NCBI GenBank assembly: GCA_043228905.1
Contig: JBHGNT010000013.1
Location: forward strand, 6,510,001-6,574,000
Source: Azolla caroliniana
Taxonomy: Eukaryota; Polypodiophyta
Direction: 5' to 3'
DNA: 64,000 bases
The notes below the pieces were generated by a model. That model was not told the origin of the DNA. It searched no databases and saw only the letters and a program-made list of their open reading frames with translations. A program made the position numbers and the translations under genes. Shown here piece by piece: positions 50,545 to 60,652 of the stretch; position 1 is the first letter of the stretch; each line of letters starts with the position of its first letter.

Positions 50545-51256
50545 ATCCACAAGTTGTCACCCCCGGTGGTGTGTTTTGAAACCCCAGAGTTACCCACAAA
50601 TCCTTGCGCAGAGGATCGTTTGGAGCGGCTACGCAAGATACAAGCGGATTTATCTACTCATCTACAACAAGCTCAACAAACACACAAGGTTTATGTAGAT
50701 CGTCATCGGCTTCCATCCAGTTTTAACATTGGAGATCGGGTATGGCTACGACGACGACACATCAAGACTACTCGCCCATGCGAGAAGTTGGATTATCAGC
50801 CTTTCCGTATTATCGAAAAGATTAATGATGTCACTTTTCGTCTCGATCTACCTTCGCAACTACGGATACATCCAGTGTTTCATAGTTCTCTCCTAGAACC
50901 CTATTAGGACAACATCATCCCAGGTCGTATTAAACCACCTCCACCCTAGATTGAACTTGAAGATGGACCTGAGTACGAGGTTGCCGCCATCCTCGATTCC
51001 CAGATTGTTCGCAACAAGCTCTACTATTTAGTCGATTGGCTAGGATATAGTCCCAGCGAGCGTACTAGCGAACCAATAGAGAATGTGACAAATGCTTGTT
51101 CTCTTCTTGAAGACTTCCATCGTCAATATCCAAACAAAACGGGTCCTCAATCCAAAATGACTCATGACACTCGTCATTTTAAAGGGGGGATAGTGTAATG
51201 ATATGGTAAGATTCGAACCCATGACCTTACGTTACATGGGTCGCAATCTTGACCCC
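50545..51256 (+). pseudogene. Ty3 chromovirus integrase C-terminus and chromodomain, fragment 1
   Basis: Plus-strand fragment with HLQQAQQTHKVY-type linker, [35 protein letters not shown] and a chromodomain ([23 protein letters not shown] then RTSEP, where relatives have RTWEP). A TAG follows LLEPY (positions near 50908). It ends with the first ~65 bp of the LTR (from 51193) and is joined at 51257 to fragment 2. Confidence 0.88.
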
Positions 51257-51258
51257 AT

Positions 51259-52494
51259 ATGCGACAATTTGTCAAAGATTTTGTTCGGACTTGTGATACA
51301 TGTTGCAGAGCAAAAATGCCAAGGCATCATCCATATGGTTTATTAGAACCATTACCAATTCCAAGCAAGCCGTGGCAATCCATTGCTCTAGATTTCATCA
51401 CAGAACTTCCGGTCTGTAAGGGATTCGATGCGATCTTAACAGTAGTAGATCGATATACGTAGATGGCCCATTTTTTTCCATGTACTAAGGAAATCTCTAG
51501 TGAGGAAACCACCGAAACTATCATGCGTGGAGTATGTTGGCATCATGGCCTTCCCGATAGTATCATCAGTGAACGTGGACCCCAGTTCGTCTCGAAATTC
51601 TGGAAACATCTCTTTAAAATGCTCAAGGTCTCTTGTAACCTCTCCTCCAACTACCACCCGCAAACAGATGGCCAAGCAAAATGAACAAGTCAAATGCTAG
51701 AGCAGTATCTTCGGTGCTTTCTAAGCTATCATCAAGATGACTAGGCGGATATTCTCCACTTCGCCGAATTTGCATATAATAACTCTGTCCACTCATCGAC
51801 AAAGGTTACACCATTTTATGCTTATACGGGTTGTCACCCCCGGTGGTGTGTATTTGAAACCCTAGATTTACCCACAAATCCTTGCGTAGAGGATCGTTTG
51901 GAGCGGTTATGCAAGATACAAGCGGATTTATCTACTCATCTACAACAAGCTCAACAAACACACAAGGTTTACGCCGATCGTCATCGGCTTCCATCTAGTT
52001 TTAACATTGGAGATCGGGTATGGCTACTTCGATGACACATGAAGACTACTCGCCCATGCGAGAAGTTGGATTATCGACGATTAGGTCATTTCCGTATTAT
52101 CAAAAAAATTAATGATGTCGCTTTTCGTCTCGATCTACCTCCACAACTTCGGATACATCCGGTGTTTCATAGTTCTCTCCTCAAACCCTATCAAGACAGC
52201 ACCATCCCAGGTCGTATTAAACAACCTCCACCCCCGATCGAACTTGAAGATGGACCTGAGTATGAGGTTGCCGCCATCCTCGATTCCAAGATTGTTCGCA
52301 ACAAGCTCTACTATTTAGTCGATTGGCTAGGATATAGTCCCAGCGAGCGTACTTGGGAACCAATAGAGAATGTAACCAATGCTCGTGCTCTGCTTGAAGA
52401 CTTCCATCGTCAATATCCAGACAAACCGGGTCCTCAATCCAAAACGACTCATGACACTCATCATTTTAAAAAGGGGGATAGTGTCATGATATAG
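51259..52494 (+). pseudogene. chromovirus integrase and chromodomain
   Basis: Motifs in order: CDTCCRAKMPRHHPYGLLEP, ALDFITELPVCKGFDAILTV with the first catalytic Asp, ISERGPQFVSKFWKHLF (relatives have SDRGPQF, so the second Asp is altered to Glu), YHPQTDGQAK then a TAG where the catalytic Glu motif follows. After 51900 the C-terminus is open: [20 protein letters not shown], then chromodomain [33 protein letters not shown] and FHRQYPDKPGP. Chromodomains of this type steer integration to heterochromatin marks. At least four stops. Confidence 0.9.
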
Positions 52495-52943
52495 AAAACC
52501 TTGAACTCATGACCTTATGTTACAAGGGTCGAGCTCTTGACCATTAGACTATATGTTGTAATACAAAAAATATTATTTTCATTTAAGTTTTAGTATAGAA
52601 AATTGATGTATATTCCCGATTTCTCTAGAACATTCTAGAAACTTCAGAAGTACTCTTGAGAACACTATGAAAGGAGGCACAAGGCATTATTTCGAACCAA
52701 ATTGGTTCAACGCCAGTCTTAAGCCTCCTAGCTACTATTGTATATTCTCTTAACATAATATATATCTTTTGTTATCATCATTCTCTCTCTCTCACACACA
52801 CACACTCTCTCTCTCTCTCTCTTTCCTTCTCTCGAGAGTTCTATACCTCCCTTCGTACTAATCCTCATCTTTTAGTACTAATTCCTTCTCTGACTTACTA
52901 CTATTCCTGACAGTACTTCTCTGTCTTAGTACTGCTCTTGACA
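52482..52943 (+). repeat. chromovirus 3' LTR (plus-strand copy)
   Basis: TGTCATGATATAG...TACTGCTCTTGACA, 462 bp. It contains a tRNA-like segment near its start (complement of 53873-53940) and a CT/CA-rich stretch at 52780-52835. Confidence 0.88.
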
Positions 52944-52974
52944 ATACATAAAGGCCTATGATCGGATTCTGGTG

Positions 52975-53309
52975 TCCATTCACCAAGTGAGAATTTATAT
53001 ATATGATCCAAAATACCTTTGGAAAGTAGCACATAGTCAATCACACTATTTCCGTTGTCTTTTCTACAGGTAAAAGCATTAGTGTTGGGCCATAATGAAA
53101 TACCATTATGTGAAAGAATGATGATGACAATGATATATTATGTGAAAGAATGATGATGACAATGATATATTATGTGAAAGAATGATGATGACAATGATAT
53201 ATTATGTGAAAGAATGATGATGACAATGATAGATTATGTGAAAGAATATACAAGGATGGCTAGGAAGCTTAAGACTGGCGTTAAACAGATTTGGTTCAAA
53301 ATAATTCCT
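52975..53309 (+). repeat. 335-bp sequence repeated exactly across the assembly gap, left copy
   Basis: By eye identical to 53412-53746. It contains about 130 bp of unique sequence, a 31-bp unit repeated about five times, and the start of a chromovirus LTR segment. Confidence 0.93.
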
Positions 53310-53310
53310 A

Positions 53311-53410
53311 NNNNNNNNNNNNNNNNNNNNNNNNNNNNNNNNNNNNNNNNNNNNNNNNNNNNNNNNNNNNNNNNNNNNNNNNNNNNNNNNNNNNNNNNNN
53401 NNNNNNNNNN
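53311..53410. other. assembly gap, 100 N
   Basis: Exactly 100 N, the usual placeholder for a gap of unknown size. The same 335 bp stand on both sides. Confidence 1.
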
Positions 53411-53411
53411 A

Positions 53412-53746
53412 TCCATTCACCAAGTGAGAATTTATATATATGATCCAAAATACCTTTGGAAAGTAGCACATAGTCAATCACACTATTTCCGTTGTCTTTT
53501 CTACAGGTAAAAGCATTAGTGTTGGGCCATAATGAAATACCATTATGTGAAAGAATGATGATGACAATGATATATTATGTGAAAGAATGATGATGACAAT
53601 GATATATTATGTGAAAGAATGATGATGACAATGATATATTATGTGAAAGAATGATGATGACAATGATAGATTATGTGAAAGAATATACAAGGATGGCTAG
53701 GAAGCTTAAGACTGGCGTTAAACAGATTTGGTTCAAAATAATTCCT
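53412..53746 (+). repeat. 335-bp sequence repeated across the gap, right copy
   Basis: Offset 437 bp from the left copy, no difference seen. It continues into the LTR of the minus-strand chromovirus. Confidence 0.93.
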
Positions 53747-53946
53747 TGTCCCTCCTTTTATAGTGTTCTCAGGAGTACTCCTAAAGTTTCTACAATGTTC
53801 CAGAGAAATCTGGAATATACATCAATTTTCTATACTAAAACTTAAATGAAAATAATATTTTTTGTATTACAACATATAGTCTAATGGTCAAGAGCTCGAC
53901 CCTTGTAACATAAGGTCATGAGTTCAAGGCTTTCTATATCATGACA
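53540..53946 (-). repeat. chromovirus 3' LTR, outer end lost
   Basis: Starts at 53946 (TGTCATGATATAG on the minus strand). It is recognisable to about 53540, where the tandem 31-bp GATGATGACAATGATATATT unit replaces the rest. In the 5' LTR that unit is present once, near 63750-63770. Confidence 0.85.
53873..53940 (+). other. tRNA-like segment inside the chromovirus LTR
   Basis: TAGTCTAATGG fits the pol III A box consensus and GAGTTCAAGGC resembles a B box, with normal tRNA spacing. The ends CATATAG and CTATATC can pair at 6 of 7 positions. In the truncated LTR at 51193-51256 the B box reads GGTTCGAATCT (minus strand). Another copy begins at 63974. It is likely a tRNA-derived LTR segment, not a working tRNA. 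Confidence 0.55.
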
Positions 53947-53949
53947 CTA

Positions 53950-55230
53950 TCCCCCTTTTTAAAATGACGAGTGTCACGAGTCATTTTGGATTGAGGACCC
54001 GGTTTGTCTGGATATTGACGATGGAAGTCTTCAAGCAGAGCACGAGCATTGGTTACATTCTCTATTGGTTCCCAAGTACGCTCGTTGGGACTTATCATAG
54101 CCAATCGACTAAATAGTAGAGCTTGTTGCAAACAATCTTGGAATCGAGGATGGCGGCAACCTCATACTCAGGTCCATCTTCAAGTTCGATCGGGGGTGGA
54201 GGTTGTTTAATACGACCTGGGATGGTGCTGTCTTGATAGGGTTTGAGGAGAGAACTATGAAACACCGGATGTATCCGAAGTTGTGGAGGTAGATCGAGAC
54301 GAAAAGCGACATCATTAATTTTTTTGATAATACGGAAAGGACCTAATCGTCGATAATCCAACTTCTCGCATGGGCGAGTAGTCTTCATGTGTCATCGAAG
54401 TAGCCATACCCGATCTCCAATGTTAAAACTAGATGGAAGCCGATGACGATCGGCGTAAACCTTGTGTGTTTGTTGAGCTTGTTGTAGATGAGTAGATAAA
54501 TCCGCTTGTATCTTGCATAACCGCTCCAAACGATCCTCTACGCAAGGATTTGTGGGTAAATCTAGGGTTTCAAATACACACCACCGGGGGTGACAACCCG
54601 TATAAGCATAAAATGGTGTAACCTTTGTCGATGAGTGGACAGAGTTATTATATACAAATTCGGCGAAGTGGAGAATATCCGCCTAGTCATCTTGATGATA
54701 GCTTAGAAAGCACCGAAGATACTCCTCCAACATTTGATTTGTTCATTTTGCTTGGCCGTTTGTTTGCGGGTGGTAGTCGGAGGAGAGGTTACAAGTGACC
54801 TTGAGCATTTTAAAGAGGTGTTTCCAAAATTTCGAGAAGAACTGGGGTCCACGTTCACTGATGATACTATCGGGAAGGCCATGATGCCAACATACTTCAC
54901 GCATGATAGTTTCGGTGGTTTCCTCACTAGAGATTTCCTTAGTATATGGAAAAAAATGGGACATCTACGTATATTAATCTACTACTGTTAAGATCGCATT
55001 GAATCCCTTACAGACCAGAAGATCTGTGATGAAATCTAGAGCAATGGATTACCACGGCTTGCTTGGAATTGGTAATGGTTCTAATAAACCATATGGATGA
55101 TGCCTTGGCATTTTTGCTTTGCAACATGTATCACAAGTCCGAACAAAATCTTTGACAAATTGTCGCATATGGGGTCATTAGAATGATCGTTGTACTAAAT
55201 CTAATGTTTTAGTACTACCAAAATGCCCAA
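53950..55230 (-). pseudogene. chromovirus integrase and chromodomain (minus copy)
   Basis: Mirror of 51259-52494 with the same motifs: CDTCCKAKMPRHHPYGLLEP-like start near 55110, EISSEETTETIMREVCWHHG near 54920, YHPQTNGQAK near 54760, [20 protein letters not shown] near 54280 and the chromodomain ending FHRQYPDKPGPQSKMTRDTR near 53980. The chromodomain is broken near 54100 by a stop (YYLVDWL-stop). Confidence 0.9.
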
Positions 55231-55818
55231 TTGTTTATGTGTCATGATAGTTTTGGACTACTCGAAGGCGACAAGAACCATTAGGAACATACAAGAGTTT
55301 CTTAAAGAATAGTAATCCATCATGACATTTGAATTGTCGATAGTCCATACCTGGTTGTTGCGACTGTGAACAAGATGCTTGAGAGGGATCAATTTGTGCT
55401 AGAATGGCTTGGGCGAAAACATCTGTCTTCAAGTCCTCACGTATGGTATCGATAACGTGGGAATCCAAGGGCATTCCGAAGACCTGTGTTGCTTGCAGTC
55501 GTGCTGGTCCTAGGATTACTTGCTTTTGGTTATCAAAAGTTGGCTCGCCAGGCTCTGGTGCTAGATACGAGCGTCGCGATAATGCATCTACCTTCCCTTG
55601 TTGCTTCCCCGGACGATATGTAATTTTGAAGTCCAAACGAGTGACGAATTGGGCCCACCGATCTTGACGTCGATTTAACACACGAGCATTCTGAAAGTAG
55701 GCAAGGTTTTTGTGATCACTGAATATAGTGACTTGATGAGAAGATCCCTGTAGAAAATGCCTCCATTGCGTAAACGAGTCCACTATTGCTAATAGCTCCT
55801 TATCATCAATTTTATAGT
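55231..55818 (-). pseudogene. chromovirus RNase H and integrase start
   Basis: Reads NNYKIDDKELLAIVDSFTQW, HQVTIFSDHKNLAYFQNARV, LNRRQDRWAQFVTRLDFKIT and GKQQGKVDALSRRSYLAPEP, the RNase H of the chromovirus. It then leads to the integrase N-terminus (LLFFKKLLYVPNGSCRLRVV). The 5' part of the domain lies at 60653-60680 beyond the inserted element. Confidence 0.92.
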
Positions 55819-56208
55819 TGTTTGTCTTGCTGGCCGGACTAGCCCCAACACAGGTGTCCTTCCGACACTTCTCCAAAGGGGTGGTAAGGTTGGGATGTTA
55901 GAACACACACGTAAGATAATTATTATTAGCACAGACGGTAAGGAAATACAGATAAAGATAAGTACGCAATGGATAAACTTGTATTACATCCGTAGAGAAC
56001 ATTACAATTCATCGGATCCTTTTATAGGCATCCGACAAGGTTACAAAACGGTGCGCTTAGGCAACCGGCATCCGAATCGGTCCGTATCCGGATCGGTACA
56101 ACTGTACCGGATCTGTCCCTCCGAATAATAATTCTACTAATAATTACTTTATATTTCTATATCCAATTCCGCCTTCCCACTTGTCCTTCCGCCTTTGCCC
56201 AGCCAACA
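55819..56208 (-). repeat. 3' LTR of the Gag-only element
   Basis: TGTTTGTCTTGCTGGCC...GCCCAGCCAACA, flanked on the outside by ATAGT. It differs from the other LTR at roughly 14 positions, mostly transitions. Confidence 0.93.
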
Positions 56209-56258
56209 CATGCAACGCCCGTGGGAAAGTGCTTTGCACTTCAAACCCACACACGGCC

Positions 56259-58629
56259 TCAATCTTCTTCCAATATATCGAGCAAAGTCTGCTCGAAGGT
56301 GTCAAGTGGTGCCTCCTCTTCGGTTTCCTGTTCCTTGCCTGCCTCCCCTCCGACTTCCGGTTGGATTGGTTGTTGCTCCAGCTCCTCTTGGTTCTGTTGT
56401 ACCGGTGCTTCCTCTCCGTCCCTTCCGGGTTCGTCTTGTTCTTCTTCCATTCCAGGCTCCGTTCTATTACCGGTGTCGCTTTCCCCGGTCTCGACTGGTC
56501 GGTTCGCTGCTACTTCTTCCTCTGCTCCGACGTTAACCTGCAATGGCTCTTCTTCAATCCCGGCGTTGGCCTGCAACTGCTCCTCCGGATTCATCTGGAC
56601 CGGTTGTTCATCTTCGGTTGCTTCCTGTCGGGGTGGTTCGGTGTCGATTGGTTGTGTCCCAGTCGGTCGCTCTTCATCACTTATTGTGATGGGCGTTGTT
56701 TTACCCTCGGCTTCCTGTTATTGACGTTCTTGCTCGTATTTCTCTAACTCCATCTGCGTTTCGAGCTGCCCGTCGTCCAGTCTTTCCACCAACCCCCGGA
56801 TCTCCTGTCTTCCGCTGGTTCTCAGCATCAGCCCGGAGTGTCTGCAGCTCTGCTGCCTGTTGTGCCTACTCCTTCCATACCTTCTCAGCACTTTCATTGA
56901 TACTCGTCTGAGCTCGGTCCCTCCATGCCGACATGATGAACCGGATCCGGTCCACTCCTACTTGAGCCCGTGCATTCCCCTCTTCCTTTTCCTTCCTCAA
57001 CCGTATTATAATTGCCGCCGCCGCCTAGGCTTGGCTTTCATACTCCGCTGCCTTCTGTTCATATGTACTCTGAAGTTTGTTCAGCGTATAAGTAGCCCGT
57101 TCCTTTTCTTCGTTCCGGTTCTTGGCCAGCTCCAGCTTTTCCCGCCTCAACGCTTCCAATTCCATCCTTCGCGCCGTTGCTTCGGTTATCTCTGCCGACA
57201 ATGCTTCCTTTTTGGCACTCACTTCGTCCATTGTCTTGGCCAGATCCAAGCGGGTCTCCTTCAACTGCTCTTTAAGCTTTTCTATCTGTTGGTCGTACTT
57301 CGCTCCCCGTTTCTTGTTGTCCGACTCGGCCTGCTTGTGGTCCCGATACAGCCTGTCAAAATCCTCTGTTTTCTGCTTCAGTCGTCGGTTCACCTGAGCC
57401 CGTAACCAGTCCTTCTGTTGCCGGAGTTCTTCCTGGAGACGTTCTATTTCCGTCTCGGCATGTCGACGTAGTCTATCTTTTTCCTTTTGCAGCTTGTCCT
57501 TCTCCTGTCTCAGTCGGTCGTTATTGGCCTGGCCTTTCCGGAGGCTGTCTTCCATCCTCCGTCTGTCCTCTTCCGCCAATTTCCGTTGCTCTCGTTCTTT
57601 TTCTCTCAACGCCTCCTGGGCCCTTAACTCCTCTCTCAAGGTTGCTATGACTTTTTCAGACTCAGGGCCGGTTTGCAAGGCCTCTCCTTCCACCGGTTCT
57701 GGTTCTGGTTCCGGTTGCTTTCTTGTTATCCCGACTGGCTCGGTGACAACCTGTGCTTGTTGGCTCGTTGTGGCTGCTTCCGCCACCCTTTCGTTTACAT
57801 GTATCAGCTCCCCCTGCAACTCCTGAATCTGTGTTCGGAGTGAGACCAATTCTTGGGTTGTTGTTCGCGTTAGGTGTTCCCTACGCTTTTCCTCCTCATC
57901 CATTTGGTCTGCTACCCCCGACACTTGCTCTGAGAGCCACCTCAACCACTATTGCATGGTACTTCTTTCTAGTCCATCATCTGGGGTGCTTTGCGCGCTT
58001 CTGCTCCTTGGTCCAAGCTGTTGTTCCTGTCCACCCTCCAGCTGTGTTGCGGTCTTTTCTGGTTCCGACACCTGTTCATTTCCCAAGTCCGGGAATGACG
58101 GTTCTCTACCGAAATCCGGCAAAACCTATTCCGGGGCTACCTCCATTGGTGCGGCCCTGGCTTCTTCTTGTTTCCCTTCCGCCTCGGTTACTAGAGTCGG
58201 TCCCTTCGCACGTCGCTGAGTGCCGCCAACTGGTGGAGCTGGTCCTTTCGCCCGTTTCTCCCGACCCTGTCTCGGTGGGAGTCTCTCCAGTGGTTCAGCT
58301 GAGTCCTCCAGCTCAGCTTCCTCCTCCGATGCGGTTCCCAGACGGATCTTTTGTACAAAGTCCTCTGGTTCAGGTTCCTGCCGTCACACCGGCCATCGCA
58401 CCGGCTCTTCTTCAGCCGGTTCTTGTGCGCAGGTGGTCTTCTTTGTCGCTTTTTCCTTCCCCTTCCCCGCCGGTTTTGCCTGTGCCGCCACCTATTCCGG
58501 TAGTCGTCGGGATGGCCCTTCTTCCGGTTGTTCTTCTCCTTCCTGGGTCCATCCCGAAGTGTGTTTTTCCAGGAGTTGTCGGCGTTTTGCTGTCTTCTTA
58601 GGAGTGGTCTCCTGCCGACCTCGCTTCTT
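56259..58629 (-). pseudogene. coiled-coil region continuing the Gag frame, function unknown
   Basis: Directly follows the Gag stop (TAG 58632-58630) in the same frame. It starts KKRGRQETTPKKTAKRRQLL, a basic stretch, then acidic Pro/Glu-rich sequence. A roughly 250-residue heptad-rich coiled coil lies at 57945-57030 (for example DRLRRHAETEIERLQEELRQ). Next is a conserved block VDRIRFIMSAWRDRAQTSIN near 56920, and an acidic C-terminus (56594-56259) ending FEQTLLDILEED. In-frame interruptions after the Gag stop are TAG at 58492, 58126, 57949, 57025 and 56866 and TGA at 58384; a frameshift lies near 56810 and a TAA at 56718. The block near 56920-57120 has a diverged copy at 4660-4880. Role unknown; self-assembly or RNA packaging is only a guess. 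Confidence 0.75.
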
Positions 58630-60211
58630 CTATCTGATGGGGAGAACCGGTGGGACCAACACAGTCAGCCACTGCGCTATACCAGCCCATGACTTCTTCC
58701 CGTCCACTAGGTTCCCTTGTCGTCTGTCGTCTCTGCGTTGGTCATATTCCGAGGAGTCATCTCGCTCGTACCGGTCCCTTCGGTAGTCGTCTCTGCATTT
58801 TTTGTTGCGGTCATGATCGTCACGTCTTCGATCAGTATATCTATCGCCGCGCTCGCGTTGGTTGCGGTCGTCTCTCCGGAATCGGTCTTCGTCCGGGTCC
58901 TGATTGTTTCGTGGTTCTATGTGTTGGACCGGTGCAGCCTGTCGATTTAGCAAGTTGTACTCGTAGCGGTCCGTTGTATGTGCCCGAGAGTGGCAAATCA
59001 TACACTGTGTGCGCATGGTGCAGTCGACCGTTGAGTGGCCCAAATTGAGACATGTCATGCACTGTAGAGCCTGTCGGAACCTCAAATCTTCTTCCTTTGG
59101 AAGTGCCCGGTGTAACATCTCCAATGACATGAATGAGCTGCTTTTGTCCATCTCTAGCACCCGATCAATGACTTGGTCCATTGTGCTGGTACGGAAGTCA
59201 AGGACTCCGCACATTGTTCTCAGTGTTTCCCTTAATGCAGCCAAAAATACTGCTTTAGCTTCGTCCTCGGGAGGTGCTCTTGTCAATTGGTTGTGCAAGG
59301 TCTTGAACCGGATTATAAATTGTGGCACGGTTTCGTGCTCCTCCTGCCGGGTGGTATAAAATTGCCCGACCAATTCCCTTTGTTCGACTTGTCTATGGAA
59401 CAATCGAAGGAATTGCCTTCAAGGCGTCAAAAGTGGCAAAGCTACCTGGTAAATGCTTTGCATGCCAACGAGTGGCCGGTCCTTCTAGTGTCATGCCGAA
59501 TTCGGCGACTTTGGACCGTTCGGCCTCTGGCTCTGTTAATCTCTGAGAAACATGATTGGCTTCCCATGTCTGGAGGAATGCGTAGACATGAGCCTCCGCG
59601 TCGGGATCGTCCCGATACTTTGGGTACGGATACGGCATAGTGTCGTCCAAATGGATCTCCTGCTTTCTCCGCTCTTTCTCCGTGGTTGGTGTCGGTATCC
59701 GATCCTTTGATTCCTCCGCGGGTGGTATCGGTGTCCAATCCTTTGATTTCTCCGCAGGTGGTGTCGGTATCCTGTCAGCCTCTCTCGACGATTGCCGATC
59801 ACCGAACTCCAAGGTTATTTCTTCCGTTGGCTCTGGTGTCGATGAGTCGTCCGACTCGTCTTCCACCGGATCGTTCGGTGTGTCGTGGCTGCTTTTATAT
59901 CGGGACTCAACACTCTTGTCGCTGTCCGAATCCGACTCTAGGGTTGCAAATGCTTCTGCGTCTCCGTCGCCACCGACGAGTGTCTGTAGTATTGATTCCG
60001 CCGCCTGCAGACTTGTTAGGCTACTGCCTTCGTTGGAGAATTGCAGACTCCGAAACTGCAATGCTTCTTCTGCGACTCTCCAAAGAGTTCTGGAAAATGA
60101 CCGATCCTGCCGGATTTCGTCGGCAGCTTGCTGCAAGGCTTCCCGTCGTTGCTGTCGTTCGGCGTATCGTCTCCCTCGTTCAATGATGTGGTCGTCGTTC
60201 GGTCTAGACAT
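58630..60211 (-). pseudogene. Gag of the Gag-only element
   Basis: The start ATG at 60211 (MSRPNDDHIIERGRRYAERQ) is about 50 bp inside the LTR. An acidic, Ser/Asp-rich linker contains a repeated RIPTPPAEKSKD-like unit (59800-59690). The retrotransposon Gag domain follows (TRWHAKHLPGSFATFDALKA near 59440), continuing after one frameshift near 59400 with FHRQVEQRELVGQFYTTRQE and FIIRFKTLHNQLTR. Zinc-knuckle-like motifs are CMTCLNLGHSTVDC (near 59045) and CMICHSRAHTTDRY (near 58990), the second lacking its last Cys. An Arg/Asp-rich tail ends at TAG 58630. Gag would form the particle and bind RNA. Confidence 0.87.
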
Positions 60212-60263
60212 CCATCCCCCGGTTGTTCTCTGCACTCTACAGGAATCGTGGTCGCCAAAATAG

Positions 60264-60652
60264 TGTTGTCTTGCTGGCCGGACTAGCCCCAACACAGGTG
60301 TCCTTCCGACACTTCTCCAAAGGGGTGGTAAGGTTAGGATGTTAGAACACACGCGTAAGATAATTGTTATTAGCACAGACGGTAAAGAAATACAGACAAA
60401 GATAAGTACGCAATGGATAAACTTGTATTACTTCCGTAGAGAACATTACAATTCATCGGATCCTTTTATAGGCATCCGGCAAGGTTACAAAACGGTGCGC
60501 TTAGGTAACCGGCATCCGAATCGGTCCGGATCCGGATCGGTACAATTGTACCGGATCCGTCCCTCCGAATAATAATTCTACTAATAATTACTTTATATTT
60601 CTATATCCGATTCCGCCTTCCCACTTGTCCTTCCACCTTTGCCCGGCCAACA
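60264..60652 (-). repeat. 5' LTR of the Gag-only element
   Basis: TGTTGTCTTGCTGGCC...GCCCGGCCAACA with ATAGT outside. It contains the promoter box at 60463-60470. Confidence 0.93.
60463..60470 (-). promoter_or_regulatory. TATA box of the Gag-only element
   Basis: TATAAAAG on the minus strand within the 5' LTR, about 250 bp upstream of the Gag ATG. The same box occurs in the other LTR near 56020. Confidence 0.75.

Larger units (their letters stand above)
51257..52943 (+). mobile_element. Ty3 chromovirus fragment 2 with 3' LTR
   Basis: Plus-strand 3' half of a chromodomain-bearing Ty3 element: integrase zinc and core region, C-terminus, chromodomain, purine tract AAAAAGGGGGATAG and 3' LTR. 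The 5' half is absent. It faces a longer copy of the same family on the minus strand (53540-64000). Confidence 0.9.
55819..60652 (-). mobile_element. non-autonomous Gag-only LTR retrotransposon with long coiled-coil ORF (TR-GAG-like)
   Basis: A 4.83-kb element with LTRs of 390 bp (55819-56208) and 389 bp (60264-60652), about 96% identical by eye. The 5-bp target duplication ATAGT is perfect (55814-55818 and 60653-60657). It interrupts the RT-RNase H region of a chromovirus. The primer-site candidate TTGGCGACCACGATTCC lies just inside the 5' LTR. The internal 4.05 kb encodes a Gag with zinc knuckles and a long coiled-coil region in one frame. No protease, RT, RNase H or integrase motif is present in any frame. 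It would need enzymes from another element. The class TR-GAG is known in plants; the coiled-coil extension is the unusual part. Confidence 0.88.

Noticed and set aside
53105-53240. CRISPR-like array from regularly spaced repeats
   Set aside because: The 31-bp units are contiguous tandem repeats without spacers, in a plant genome.
52975-53746. True 335-bp segmental duplication
   Set aside because: Exact identity and position at a 100-N gap fit an unmerged contig overlap better.
53873-53940. A functional tRNA gene
   Set aside because: It is part of an LTR, has weak arms and differs between copies; reported only as tRNA-like.
56181-58786. Long plus-strand open frames rich in Leu, Pro, Ser and Cys
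   Set aside because: They are the complement of the Glu/Gln/Arg-rich coiled-coil ORF; composition and lack of motifs mark them as shadows.
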